A stretch of 64,000 nucleotides of DNA from Chrysopilus asiliformis (GCA_964034945.1 OZ035961.1:29055684-29119683); one strand, 5' to 3'. Positions 1-10,279 are shown, counted from the stretch's first letter. Translations and numbers: made by a program. The notes: generated by a model not told the origin, from the letters alone.

Positions 1-765
1 CTTAAAATAAATCTTCGTCAACAGGCGCCATATTTTCCCTTGATCTTTTTTAACAGTAAAACTTTGAAATTCCAAAAACAGCTTATATATGTAAATTAGG
101 ACCTAAAAACACTGCAAAAAGCTATTTTCTTTAAAAACAAAAACGCATTAAAACAATTGAAACAGTTTGATCAATTATATTAAAAATTTAATTTTTCCAT
201 ATTATATTTCCGATTTATAATATATCTCATTTTTTCGATTTTTTCGAGGGGTTCCGCGTTTTTTCGAAGTAAAATATGTTATATTATCAGTAAAACTGCA
301 TTCCCCATATAATTTTTGTCTATATATCTGAAAAAATAGAATTTAAAATATATGTCATATGAAATTCTAATACAATATTATCATACGCAAACGTAGACAT
401 GACTCGGATCCGAAAATAAATAAACACTTCAAAAATAACTTTTACTCTTTAAAAAATTACTTTAACTCTTCAAAAATAAAACCGGCTAGATATTTTTATA
501 TACTCTTCTCTTTTTAGCAAAGCATAAAGTACTTGTTATGAAAGTTTTATGAGAATATCAATAAACTCTCATTAGAATTCAAATAGTGTTCTTGTGAGAC
601 TTTCGTGACTCTTACAAAGAGAACTGATGTCTTGTCATAAGATAAAAAAAAGTTCTCATAAGTGCGCCATTTAAGCCTCATCAGCCACTCATAAAACAGT
701 TGTAGCATTCTACAAGGGTGAAATAGCCCTGTATGAAAACTCTTAAAAGACTCTAGTAGAGTCTT
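1..765. other. AT-rich non-coding stretch
   Basis: No coding region or recognisable element is visible. From about 530 onward short CTCATAA/TCTTATGAG runs recur, but no mariner 5' terminal repeat can be found, although the mariner frame begins immediately after this stretch. Confidence 0.5.
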
Positions 766-1623
766 ATGAGACGAAAATTGTTAGTTGGGATAACAAAAAT
801 CCACGATCTCGTATTGGCAGACCGCCGATTGAAGGTGCGCGAGATAGCTGAGACAGTAGGCATCTCAAAAGACCACGTGGGTCATATCCTGCATGAAATT
901 TTGGGCATGAGAAAGCTGTGGGCGCGATGGGTGCCGCGTTTGCTCACTCCGGACAACAAGCGCAACCGTGAAACTACTTCACAGCAGTGTTTGACGCTGT
1001 TTAAGCACAATCCGAAGGAGTTTCTGTGTCGTTTCGTGACCGTTGATGAAACATGGATCCACTGGTACACACCAGAGACTAAGAAACAGTCGAAACAGTG
1101 GACTTTACCCGGCGAACGTGCTCCGAAGAAGGCGACGACTGTCCTATCTGCCGGAAAGGTGATGGCCACCGTTTTCTTTGATTCACAAGGTGTAATCTAC
1201 ATCGACTACCTGGAGAAGGGCAAAAAGATCACAGGGCTTTACTATACCGAATTATTGGGCCGATTCGACGCCGAATTGCAGAAAAAACGACCCCATTTGG
1301 CGAAGAAAAAAGTGCTCTTCCACCATGACAACGCACCGGCTCACACCTCCGCCGTCGCCACGGCCAAATTGGTCGAATTGGGCTACGAACTGCTGCCCCA
1401 TCCACCGTATTCTCCAGATTTGGCCCCGTGCGACTTCTTTTTGTTTCCAAACTTGAAAAAGTCACTCGCCGGGCAGAAATTTGAGTCGAATGAGGAGGTC
1501 ATCGCCGCTACGGAGGCCTACTTTGCAGACCTCGAGAAAACGTATTTTTCAGACGGGTTAAAGAAGTTGGAGCATCGCTGGGTCAAGTGTATCGAGCTAA
1601 AAGGAGACTATGATGAGAAATAA
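766..1623 (+). CDS. mariner-like transposase, N-terminally truncated
   Basis: This 285-residue frame encodes the last four-fifths of a mariner-family (Tc1/mariner superfamily) transposase, which cuts and pastes the element at TA sites. Seen in the sequence: a second helix-turn-helix (about residues 15-50), WVPRLLT in the place of the family's WVPHELT linker, then the catalytic triad in TVDETWIHW, FHHDNAPAH and SPDLAPCDFFLFP. The last two aspartates are 34 residues apart, as in mariner DD34D. Family members are about 345 residues, so roughly the first 60-100 residues, with the first DNA-binding helices, are missing. The methionine used as start is simply the first in frame. The frame is much richer in G+C than its surroundings, which fits a fairly recent arrival. 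No stops or frameshifts occur in the retained part. It is very unlikely to work as a transposase without its N-terminus. Confidence 0.9.
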   Translation: MRRKLLVGITKIHDLVLADRRLKVREIAETVGISKDHVGHILHEILGMRKLWARWVPRLLTPDNKRNRETTSQQCLTLFKHNPKEFLCRFVTVDETWIHWYTPETKKQSKQWTLPGERAPKKATTVLSAGKVMATVFFDSQGVIYIDYLEKGKKITGLYYTELLGRFDAELQKKRPHLAKKKVLFHHDNAPAHTSAVATAKLVELGYELLPHPPYSPDLAPCDFFLFPNLKKSLAGQKFESNEEVIAATEAYFADLEKTYFSDGLKKLEHRWVKCIELKGDYDEK

Positions 1624-1659
1624 ATGGTCACTTTTCCAGAATTTTCGTTTTTTTTTTTG

Positions 1660-1690
1660 CAGGCTAAGTACTTATCGAACTGCCCTCGTA
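1660..1690 (+). repeat. mariner 3' terminal inverted repeat and TA target
   Basis: Thirty-seven bases after the transposase stop, the sequence GGCTAAGTACTTATCGAACT leads into GCCCTCG and then TA. Read outward-in it begins CGAGGGCAGTTCGATAAGTA, the style of many insect mariner ends. Beyond the TA, family D repeat sequence resumes. No matching 5' repeat is present upstream, so the element has lost its left end. Confidence 0.7.
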
Positions 1691-2412
1691 TCTTGAGAAC
1701 TGTTAGAGATACAAAAAAAAGCGCTAAAGCAAAAAATATAAAAAAATTTATATCCTTTAAATTTTATTATGTCCATTTTTTCTCAAAAATACAGTCATCT
1801 CTCTAACTGCTCGGATTCTAACTGCGCGGTTTCGCAACTGCGCGGTTATGTATTTAATACCAAAATTTCGAACTGCGCGGTAAAAATTTCGCAGCTGCGC
1901 GTTTTTTTTTATAATTTTCGTTTAAAAAAAACATGTTCCTAACCTCAAAATTTCATACAAAGTAGGGTTCACAGTGCGCGGCTTCGGTTTGCGCGCTCTT
2001 TTTGTGGAACGTATCTACCGCGCAGTTGGAGGGATTACTGTACATAGGTTTCGAGAAATTTTCAAAAAAAATGGTTTTTTTAAAAATTGTATGGCGTAAC
2101 CATTTTAGCTAACGTCACATTTCCGAAAATTGGTATAAAACTACGATTTCCGATAAACTTGAATTTTCCAAAAATTGATAGAAAACTACGATTTCCGTAA
2201 AACTTATTTACAAAACAATTCAAGTTGCTAGGTCAACGCGTTCTCGAGCTATTTAGCCTACGTACAACGGACAGACCGACCGACAGATGCACGGACATCT
2301 TCATAATTTCGCCGGAAACGGATTTCGTATTGAAGTTTCTATTTGCCCCCGTTTTCAAGTCGGTCTCCGTGACGAATACAATACTTTACCTCTACAGAAG
2401 AGGAAAGTGATT
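1691..2412 (-). mobile_element. family D repeat copy 1 (hairpin-ended), partial
   Basis: Matches three other D copies (6821-8408, 22253-23510, 62575-63165) along most of its length. Shared landmarks are the 'gagaaccgttaaagat' stretch, a run ending GTCAACGCGTTCTCGAGC, a short GACCGACAGA microsatellite, and a terminal hairpin of the form ACTTTCCTCTTCTGT...GAGGAAAGT. It is interrupted by a pogo-like MITE at 1792-2040 and abutted by the mariner end at 1690. The part expected to the left of the mariner was not found. Confidence 0.6.
1792..2040. mobile_element. pogo-like MITE (family C) copy 1
   Basis: About 249 bp with inverted ends: the right end reads inward CAGTAATCCCTCCAACTGCG and the left end is a diverged form of it. 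TA lies on both sides (1790-1791, 2041-2042). CAGT...ACTG ends with a TA duplication are typical of pogo/Tigger elements. The interior holds repeated 'aactgcgcggt' segments and no coding. Copy 2 is at 60460-60692. Comparison with the D copy at about 62820 gives the empty site. Confidence 0.75.
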
Positions 2413-3852
2413 AGACAAAATTCAGAAATTCTAAATAGAATTCAAAAGTCGTGTAAAACCCATGAATCAGAAGTGATACAATGGTTAAACACAACAAAAA
2501 TCCAGAAATGTTTATAATTTTGTCACATAATGATAATTTCCAAAAATGACAATTAAAATTCTTTAATTAACAAAAAATGTGCTACAGTATATAGTTGTGA
2601 CTTAACTTAAGAATATTTGCGCTATAAACAAACCACTTAAAATTAATTTGCACTTAAAAAAAACTTTTTGTAGTCATTTACTAAAATTTGACTCGAAAAA
2701 GTATTTTAAATATTTTGGCCCGAGAATATGGCTTTCAATTTTAAAGTTATTTTAATTTTCGTCTTGAAATTTTAGTTGCAGCTTATAAATTTTCTATAAT
2801 ATATATTTATATATGTAGGCAGAATTGCAACACGAACCTACAGAGCGAAAGCATAAAACATTAAAGTTTCGCCTCAAATGGGAAAACTTCGCTGGCTTTA
2901 CTTACAAGCATCTAAAGTTAAAATTGGAAGAAATATGTTAATTAGTTTTGGGCTGGAAGCAGAAAATTTCCCTAAACGCTTCATACGTATTCGTATACTT
3001 CTGTTTACTTAAGTTAAATAAATTTCCAAATTAATTTCTTTAATTTCATATGTTTTATAAGCTGACGTAAGTATTTTTTTAATGCAGCATTTCAGTTGAA
3101 TTTCAACAAATCCCTTGAAATAAATGTTTTTCAGACACGAATTTTTATAACATGAAAAAATTATTCGTCTTAAAAAATACAAATCTGAAAAATGACCAGA
3201 AAAATTCCATGATTTATTATTGGTAATTTTTCCGATGTAAAGTTGAACTTTAAACCACAAAAAAAAAATTTGACGTAATAGTAACTCGATATTTGGTAAC
3301 TAGATTTGCACCTAATACCACGAATAGACAGAAACCTCAATTTTATACTACAGGACAATGTATTGAATATGCAAATTCTGAATTCATAACAACCAGTGCC
3401 GTGTAGAGTATTTACTCGATATGCAAATTTATCCTTAACTGCAGAGTGGAGAAATTTTTCAATGTTCGATGTTGCAATTTGAATTTTTATGTTTTTAAAT
3501 TGTGTACTGTGTATGCAAATTTTAATTTGAATTATTATGGTGAAAATCTATAGACTGATTTATCGATTTTTTTTATTGAAACTGCGACATAGCCAGATAT
3601 GTATTTGTTTGAGTGTGTTAATTTTTGTACACAATTTTTTCATACCAGAAAAAGAAATATTTGTTTTTCAAGTTTATACATAATATATGAGCAAAATATT
3701 AAGCTAAAATTTAAAAAAAAGACAATTTAAAAAGAGCTCTTTTAATCCAAAATATAAATTTTAATACATTTTTTTAAAATTCATATATTTTTTTGTGAAA
3801 AAAAAAAAGAATCCTTGACCTGTGAATTTACAATAATCTTAATTTAAACATA
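2413..3852. other. AT-rich non-coding stretch
   Basis: I see no gene or structured repeat here, only homopolymer-rich AT sequence. Confidence 0.5.
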
Positions 3853-3997
3853 AGAAAAGCTACAATTGCCAGAAGGCAATCGTCAAATACTCTATCTAAG
3901 AGCAAACAAAATTTTTGTGAAAAAATCCATTTGTATGAAAAGGGGGGAAGAGTTTGTCCGATTGGATTTTGATGTATGGAATTATTTGATAAAATAG

Positions 3998-4186
3998 TAT
4001 TGGATTCAAAGAGAGACTTTGTTGGACCGAACCAGCTCGATGACCCATCACGAATGCAATAAATATCGATCGGCAATCGATCTCACAACACCCACCGAGC
4101 TGGCTATCCTTGTCTCCCTTCCCAAGGATAGTAACGCATACCATCAAGCTGGGATTTTGCTTTGGTAATTATTTTGGTTGCTAACA
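3998..4186 (-). repeat. 3' LTR of the Gag-only element
   Basis: 189 bp, bounded outside by ATAG at 3994-3997. It differs from the other LTR by two changes near the outer end (TTGGATTC versus TTAGACTC) and one CACGAATG/CATGAATG change. Confidence 0.8.
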
Positions 4187-4223
4187 TTCGGCTATCCTGA
4201 CTTTTCAACGTCCTCGATGAATT

Positions 4224-4461
4224 GGACACCTAGTCCACGCGCTTAGTACTTTAGACACATAGTCTTTTCCTATTTTCGGACACCTAGTCCACACACTTAG
4301 TATTTAGACACACAGTCTTTTCACATCTTCAGACACTTAGTCTTTTCACAGTTTCGGACACCTAGTCCTCATATTTTGATTTCATACTTCTCCTGTCGGA
4401 AACAAATTCTCGATAAAATAGCACGGACACACAGTCCTCAATAAAATCCGACACAAAGTCT
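4224..4461. repeat. Array of eight 13-bp imperfect inverted repeats
   Basis: Eight copies of RGACACNNAGTCY, each able to form a 4-bp-stem hairpin or bind a symmetric dimer. They lie at 4224-4236, 4253-4265, 4278-4290, 4306-4318, 4331-4343, 4356-4368, 4425-4437 and 4449-4461. GGACACCTAGTCC occurs three times exactly. Spacing is 24-29 bp over the first six. The array is in the 3' untranslated part of the Gag-only element, next to its 3' LTR. Role unknown; candidates are packaging or dimerisation RNA hairpins, or protein-binding sites. Confidence 0.75.
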
Positions 4462-4788
4462 ATATATGCACATAGCATATCACTCAGATTTATGTTAATA
4501 TCCATTTCCACACAGATCTTAAAATGAGATTTATTTAACCTCTAAGGTATTCTTTAATTTAATTAGTTTCTTTTTTTTAATAATTTTTTTTAAATTCAAG
4601 TTCACATTTTTTTTTTGAATTAATACACCTTCCTTTTTTTACAAGGAACTTAACTAGGCATATTTCATTAAAATTGCACTTAGATATTAAGAAAAAAACA
4701 TAAAATTGGTTAGTACCATTTCTCATAAACTAAAAATAATCCGTCACACCTTTCTTAAATTTTATTTGTAATTTAATTTTACTTAATC

Positions 4789-5676
4789 CTAGTCTATTCG
4801 TGTTGAATTATTTTTCCGAGGCCCATCGTCAAATTTTCTTTTGACTGCTCTAAAAAGGAGTCGAAAACCCGATTTGCCATACTCTTGTTTTTTTTTAATA
4901 TTTCCCGACGAGAAATTTTGATAAAATTTCATTTTATTTAATAACTCGGCAAGAGTGTTTACGTTTGCTGCTATCAGGACATTTTTAAATTCTGAATCTT
5001 GAATTCCCGCTATAATATAATTCATAATCGTGCGGTCATTTAATTTTGCCCGGTTACCCAACGCCACCGTACTGTAAAAGTACTCTTCGAAGCTTTCTGT
5101 AACCCCATTCCATCGTTTGTCCACTAAAATTTTATGGATAGTTGACTCATCGAACATATCAGGGAAACTCTGAATCAATTGAATTTTGAAATTTTCCCAA
5201 TCCCCAATTAGATGTTGGTTTCCTTGAAACCAGAATTTTGCTGCATCGTGTAATTGCAACGAAGCATAGAAAAGCGTCATTGTTTCGTCCCAATTATAAA
5301 TTGCTCGAAGGCGTTCTATGAGCTCTATCCATTGCTGAGCAGATAAATTGGGTTTATTGTTCCCAAAAACGGGAATAAGTCGCTTTACCTCCTCCAGTCC
5401 CAGGCACAGTGGTGCTCGACCGCCCCCTTCAGCGCTGGTCCTAACCCCATTACCTTGACCACCATTTAACTGAGCCTCCCTAATCAGCAACTCGTTCTCT
5501 CTCCTCAGAAGATCATTTTCCCGGCGAAGAATATCCATTTCGCGCTGCAAAATAGTAGCCCCCGAGGACACGGCTGCACCACCATTCTGGGCCGAGCCCT
5601 CTTCCTGTGTCACAGGATCACTGGGAATCTCCCGGCTGCCCACGTTTTTACCATTTCTGCGCCCTCTCATATTCAT
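4789..5676 (-). CDS. Retrotransposon Gag protein (Gag-only element)
   Basis: A 295-residue protein. Residues about 42-70 are a leucine/arginine/glutamate heptad region (DILRRENDLLRRENELLIRE) that should form a coiled coil. Residues about 90-235 match the general pattern of the retrotransposon Gag capsid domain: a tryptophan-containing QQWIELIERL helix, the YNWDETMTLFYASLQLHDAA block, then WENFKIQLIQSFP. Gag assembles the particle that packages element RNA. The C-terminus is basic (KKKQEYGKSGF...RKNNSTRID) and has no CCHC zinc knuckle. No overlapping or downstream pol exists. The start is the first methionine (MNMRGRR) about 300 bp inside the 5' LTR. The frame is intact, although the LTRs show some age. 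Confidence 0.8.
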   Translation of the reverse strand: MNMRGRRNGKNVGSREIPSDPVTQEEGSAQNGGAAVSSGATILQREMDILRRENDLLRRENELLIREAQLNGGQGNGVRTSAEGGGRAPLCLGLEEVKRLIPVFGNNKPNLSAQQWIELIERLRAIYNWDETMTLFYASLQLHDAAKFWFQGNQHLIGDWENFKIQLIQSFPDMFDESTIHKILVDKRWNGVTESFEEYFYSTVALGNRAKLNDRTIMNYIIAGIQDSEFKNVLIAANVNTLAELLNKMKFYQNFSSGNIKKKQEYGKSGFRLLFRAVKRKFDDGPRKNNSTRID

Positions 5677-5959
5677 TTGTAAAAAAAATAAGTTAAATCG
5701 CTTACCGCTAACTTCCCGTTTCTTGCCTCTTGTTTTTAAAAAAAAGAAAGATCCTATTGTTTCAGCTTACCAAAACGATCCCTAACAAAAGGATCCGTTA
5801 AAACGGTCACGTTTTATAGAAGTTTTTCCACGTGTTTCACTGAGTTCTATCTGGTTTTTTTTTCTTTTTTAATTATCAACTTCACTTTAATTATCAATTT
5901 CACTTTTATTTAATTAATCACCTCACTTTATTTTTTCCTAATTTTTCGCACGCGGTTTA

Positions 5960-5973
5960 TTCCACTTCTGATA
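5960..5973 (-). promoter_or_regulatory. Possible primer-binding site, tRNA-Leu type
   Basis: Directly inside the 5' LTR the minus strand reads TATCAGAAGTGGAATAAACC. TCAGAAGTGG matches the complement of a tRNA-Leu acceptor/T-stem region, but the bases that should pair with the terminal CCA do not fit, so this is tentative. Confidence 0.3.
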
Positions 5974-6162
5974 TATTAGACTCAAAGAGAGACTTTGTTG
6001 GACCGAACCAGCTCGATGACCCATCATGAATGCAATAAATATCGATCGGCAATCGATCTCACAACACCCACCGAGCTGGCTATCCTTGTCTCCCTTCCCA
6101 AGGATAGTAACGCATACCATCAAGCTGGGATTTTGCTTTGGTAATTATTTTGGTTGCTAACA
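5974..6162 (-). repeat. 5' LTR of the Gag-only element
   Basis: 189 bp, begins TGTTAGC on the minus strand and is followed outside by the second ATAG (6163-6166). Near-identical to 3998-4186. Confidence 0.8.
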
Positions 6163-6479
6163 ATAGAAAAAAAAGTGTTCAATGGGTGGAAGGTTCAAAA
6201 ACCAATGGGTGGAAGGTGCAAGAACCTTGTAATTTACGAGAACCGCAACTGCATAAAATTTTAAGTTTCTAGCTCAATCCTTTCGAAAGTTATGGTGTTC
6301 ACGGACAGACAGACAGACGGACAGACATGCTGAAATCAAAATCTTTCGTCATCCTAAACACCCTGGTCTAGTTTACTATGGTGTTCGACGATTGGTTCGA
6401 TGCGTTATATCTAAATCTAATATACTCCAATATGATATATCATATAGATTATAAAAAAAACTCTTCCGGCGGTAGCCAT

Positions 6480-6742
6480 AAGAAACATGTGAAGGGTTGG
6501 TATTATAAAACATTAATTTTTTCCCTGAAACCTGCCCATTAGATCGCTGAGAAATGTTACTCGGGGAGTTTCGGGATCGCTGATCACGAATCTGGTGTAA
6601 GAGTTTCGAAATTCGAAACTAGAGGTTCAGAAGGCTTATTGATTTTTTTTTTCAAAAGCTTTAAAGATATTCCTTTGCTTTTTGGTACAAAAAAACCTAA
6701 TGCAATAAACTTAAGCGCGGCAAAGACGATTATCCAAGCTAC
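6480..6742 (+). mobile_element. Helitron family E fragment (copy 3)
   Basis: Aligns with 55500-55839: 'tcgctgatcacgaatc', 'ttcaaaagcttt', then a degraded 3' end GCGCGGCAAAGACGATTATC followed by CAAGCTAC where intact relatives have CAAGCTAG. The 5' half is missing. Confidence 0.5.
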
Positions 6743-7084
6743 AGTATATATATATTCCATGGTTAAGAAAAATTTCGAGGAAAACATATTTTCCTAATTA
6801 AGAAATAATTAGCTGTCTTTTTACTTTCCTCGTCTATCGAAGGAAAGTATTGTATTCATGACGGAGACCGTGCTGATAGACGCTTTCTGATCAGTACGAT
6901 ATCCGTTTCATTTAAAATTATGAGGATGTTCGTGCATTTGGCTGACGGTCTGTCCGTTGTACGTATCTTAAATACTTTGAGAATGCGTCTTGAAATTTTT
7001 CATAAATAAGTTTTACAAAACCCCGTAGTCTTCTGTAGATTTTTGGAAAAGGGGCGGTAATCAACAACGAGTACCTCCCACACA

Positions 7085-8010
7085 TATTTATACCCGTATG
7101 GTGAAACCAAATGGTATATTTTTGCCTTACCGTTTGTAACGCCAAGATCCCGTTATCACACACAAAAAATTATTACACCAGTGTGTTTAGAATGATAAAA
7201 AAAAATGAATTTTGCATGTCCGTCCGTCCGTCTTTCCGTCCGTCTGCCCATCTGTCCGTCCGTCTGTCCGTCCGTCTGTCCGTCCGTCTGTCCGTCCGTC
7301 TGTCCGTCCGTCTGTCCGTCCGTCTGTCCGTCCGTCTGTCCGTCCGTCTGTCCGTCCGTCTGTCCGTCCGTCTGTCCGTCCGTCTGTCCGTCCGTCTGTC
7401 CGTCCGTCTGTCCGTCCGTCTGTCCGTCCGTCTGTCCGTCCGTCTGTCCGTCCGTCTGTCCGTCCGTCTGTCCGTCCGTCTGTCCGTCCGTCTGTCCGTC
7501 CGTCTGTCCGTCCGTCTGTCCGTCCGTCTGTCCGTCCGTCTGTCCGTCCGTCTGTCCGTCCGTCTGTCCGTCCGTCTGTCCGTCCGTCTGTCCGTCCGTC
7601 TGTACGACCGTCTGTCTGTCTGTCTGTGGCGCGGATTGCGGACGTACGGATTGAGCTAGAAACTTGAAATTTTACGCAGATTCGTTTTTCGTAAAATGCG
7701 AGGCTAAGTTCGTTAATGGGTAAAAATGGACCATTAGGGGAAGGGGGGGTACCCCCCATACGAACGAAAACTTTTTTTGTGAATATCTCAAAAACAGTGC
7801 ATCTTATGAATGAACAAAAGTTATTTAGGATATGATTCTACATAAAACTACCTTACATCAAAATCCGATTGGAATTTTTTTTTTAAATTCTTATTGAAAA
7901 GCTTGACTTTAAAGTGGAATTTTGATACAACTGTTCGCCGTTAACTTGAATCACCATACGGGTTTTCAATAATTGCCACATTGGCAATTATAGCTTTTGT
8001 TATGTTTTTT
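7085..8010 (+). mobile_element. Helentron-like family A copy 1 (HINE)
   Basis: The left end TTTATACCCGTATGGTGAAA and the right end TCACCATACGGGTTTTCAAT give 13-bp subterminal inverted repeats (ACCCGTATGGTGA). Next to the right one is the hairpin AATTGCCACATTGGCAATT followed by ATAGCTTTTGTTATG. A microsatellite core lies between. This layout is that of DINE-1/HINE elements. Inserted into the second D copy. Confidence 0.65.
7217..7627. repeat. 12-bp microsatellite (GTCCGTCCGTCT)n
   Basis: About 410 bp of near-perfect 12-bp units, with a few variant units at both edges. Long reading frames here on both strands are artefacts of a repeat whose length is divisible by three. Other A copies carry only 20-130 bp of the same repeat. 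Confidence 0.95.
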
Positions 8011-8408
8011 AAATACAGTTTTTAAAAAAATTTCAAAAATTATGTGTTTTTGGGAAAAATAAATATAACAAAATTTAAAAATATATTAGATTTTCTACAT
8101 TTTTTGCATTATACATAATTGTTTTTTTTTTGTATCGCTAACGGTTTTCAAGATATTTGAAACAAAAAATCAGTTTTTTGAAAATCTCTCGAAAACTATG
8201 CACTGTTATGGAAAAATGCTATAACAAGATTCAAAGGAAATAGGATTTGCCGCATTTTTTTCTTTAACGGTTTTTACGTTTCTTTAACGGTTCTCGAGAT
8301 ATGTATTTGGAAAAATATTTTTTTTTACATTTTTTTTAAATATTATTTTTTACAGAAGCTAAAGTTTGCAGAGGAAAGTTTTGTGTTGATCACAACTTAT
8401 ATTTTATA

Positions 8409-10279
8409 GACAGCAAAATCAAATTCCTAACATAAGTTGCTTATTTTAGTTTAATTTTAAATTTAAAAGAATATCCAATATATTGAATGATAATATCTAA
8501 TTAATTTAGAGTTTGTTTAAATACTTGTACCACTAGTTCCAGAAGTACACACACTTATGTTCATTTAACATTGCAAATTATGATAAACGATACAAGTATA
8601 TTATTTTGAATTAGTCAAATGTATTTGCAAAGCAATATTAGAAGAACCAAATAAACATTCAACGTTTGATGGGATAATGTAATTGTGTTTATTTACAAAA
8701 ATTGAAAACTGTTGCAAATGAAATAACATTTGTTTTACTTATCATCCTCATTATGATTTTGTGTATAACATATGATAGCAAATCTATACTAATTATTATT
8801 CAGACATAATTGAAATTGTTTCTAAAGGGGGAAAAATAGTTTTAGTCTATTCACCACACCTTCACTAGTCTTATACATGCCTCAATGATTTATTTATTTT
8901 TCCGACAAGAAAGAATTTCATAGCGAAAAAAACCTTTTGTTTCCCAGTAATATATTATCTTGTTGAAAGGTAATAAGAGATTTTTTTGAAGTATATTGGA
9001 CAGAAAATTAATGAAGGTCGTGAATTATAAATATAAGAGCACACGTAATTAATGAATACGATCTAATTATTTATTAATTATGAAATCCAGAAAGACTATA
9101 GTCCGATCGCTGTACTTACATAATGTGCCTATCCTATTCCACATACTGAAACCTATTTTCGGGTATACGAATATAAACGAGTTAGAATAATACATTCGAA
9201 ACTAAATTTATTTATATCGTATCGATGAAACAAGTATATTTCATACAATAGTTTATGATGTTTGCGCATTAGAATGGAAAAATACTCGTTAAATTGCTCA
9301 TTTCATTATTTAAAACATTTAATGATTTTCACCACTGGGATTATATATTCATGTCAACAAACACATTAATTTTCTCTCTTGGCCAACATCGAATGAAAAA
9401 AAGAATCATTAATTCTATTTCACTGATTGGTAATTGTAGGCACTTCAATTATTAAAAAAATTTAAAAATGAAAAAAAAATCGCAAAAAAATTGATAAAAA
9501 ATAAGCGTAAAACCAGTTTTTTAAACATCCTACACGTTCTAAATGGACTCAAAATAACAAATTTAAAAAAAAATAAGTATTTGGGAAACATGGATAAATT
9601 TTCGGTTTATTGTTGTCGCTAATGTTATGCGCTTTTATGAAAAATACATTAAACCAAATTTAAAGCAAATAAAATTTTCTGCATTTTCTGCTTTATCAGT
9701 TTTTACATATCTCTGACTGTTCTCAAAATATTTCATTTTTTTTTAAATATTTTCTAAAATACAATTATTTTGAGCCCATTTAGAAAGTGTGCATGTTTAA
9801 AAGAGTTTTTATGTCAATTTTTCAAATATTTTTTTATTTCTAAACTTTTTTTTTGATATAAATATTTTTTTAAATTTTATCATTTTAATTGAAACTTTAC
9901 GATAATTAAGCTGTGAAATGCTTTTTCCTGGATGTTTTTTTTATGAAAACCGATCACGTCGTTATCCTTAGAGCAAATTTTAAAATCTCGACATCAAAAT
10001 ATAAAAATTCCGCCCGGAGTGTATATATATTGAAAATTTCAAGTAAAGCGGATACGTGGAAGTGGGAGCAAAAATAAGGCTAAAAGATTTGAAACATGGC
10101 GCAGGTATGTGAAAGTGCTAAAAAAAATAACATAGAAAGTGCATAAAAAATAACATTTAGAACATTTTGGTAAAAAATTTAGTATCAAAAGCTTTGTTTT
10201 GAAGAAGGTTTTAATAATTTGTCCGTATCTACATAATATCTCCATCCAATTTAAATGTGCCGGAGGTCAATTTAAGGTA
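8409..10279. other. AT-rich non-coding stretch
   Basis: No gene seen. Several A/T homopolymers and weak echoes of family D phrasing near 9480-9800 only. Confidence 0.45.

Larger units (their letters stand above)
3998..6162 (-). mobile_element. Gag-only LTR retrotransposon (TR-GAG-like)
   Basis: A complete 2165-bp element: 189-bp LTRs at 3998-4186 and 5974-6162 with about three differences, and the target duplication ATAG on both sides (3994-3997, 6163-6166). On the minus strand the LTR starts TGTTAGC and ends in AATA. Between the LTRs lie a leader, one Gag frame, and a 600-bp AT-rich tail; no protease, reverse transcriptase or integrase can be found. It must therefore depend on a partner element, like the terminal-repeat elements with a GAG domain described in plants. 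The 4-bp duplication points to a Ty3/gypsy-type integrase. It inserted into a family B element. Confidence 0.8.
3853..6452 (-). mobile_element. Helentron-like family B copy 1, split by an LTR element
   Basis: The left part (3853-3997) starts AAAAGCTACAATTGCCA followed by a short hairpin and CAATCGTC. The right part (6163-6452) has a short GACAGACGGACA tract and ends near TTCGACGATTG, an inverted copy of CAATCGTCRAA. Subterminal inverted repeats, a terminal hairpin and an internal microsatellite are the hallmarks of DINE-1/HINE elements, the non-autonomous Helentrons. The copy at 59985-61145 aligns on both sides of the break, confirming the two parts belong together. A 23-bp direct duplication (two CAATGGGTGGAAGG units) lies near 6180-6225. 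Confidence 0.6.
6821..8408 (+). mobile_element. Family D repeat copy 2, interrupted
   Basis: Starts with the hairpin TACTTTCCTCGTCTATCGAA closing with GGAAAGTA, then 'ttgtattcatgacggagacc'. It is broken at about 7085 by a family A element, resumes at about 8011 (aaatacag) and ends at AAAGTTTTGTGTTGATCACA. The D copy at 22253 runs straight through the equivalent junction. The two D ends carry a loosely matching direct motif, GGAAAGTWTTGTRTTSATSAC. Confidence 0.6.

Noticed and set aside
3828..4147. Overlapping 82-83-residue minus-strand frames
   Set aside because: They span LTR and family B sequence; the LTR part recurs at 5938-6123.
4224..4461. CRISPR-like array
   Set aside because: Units are 13-bp dyads with short irregular spacing inside an LTR element of an animal genome; no cas genes.
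7111..7759. Long frames on both strands (LSVR, GRTD, SVCP repeats)
   Set aside because: They translate a 12-bp microsatellite; unit length divisible by three keeps all frames open.
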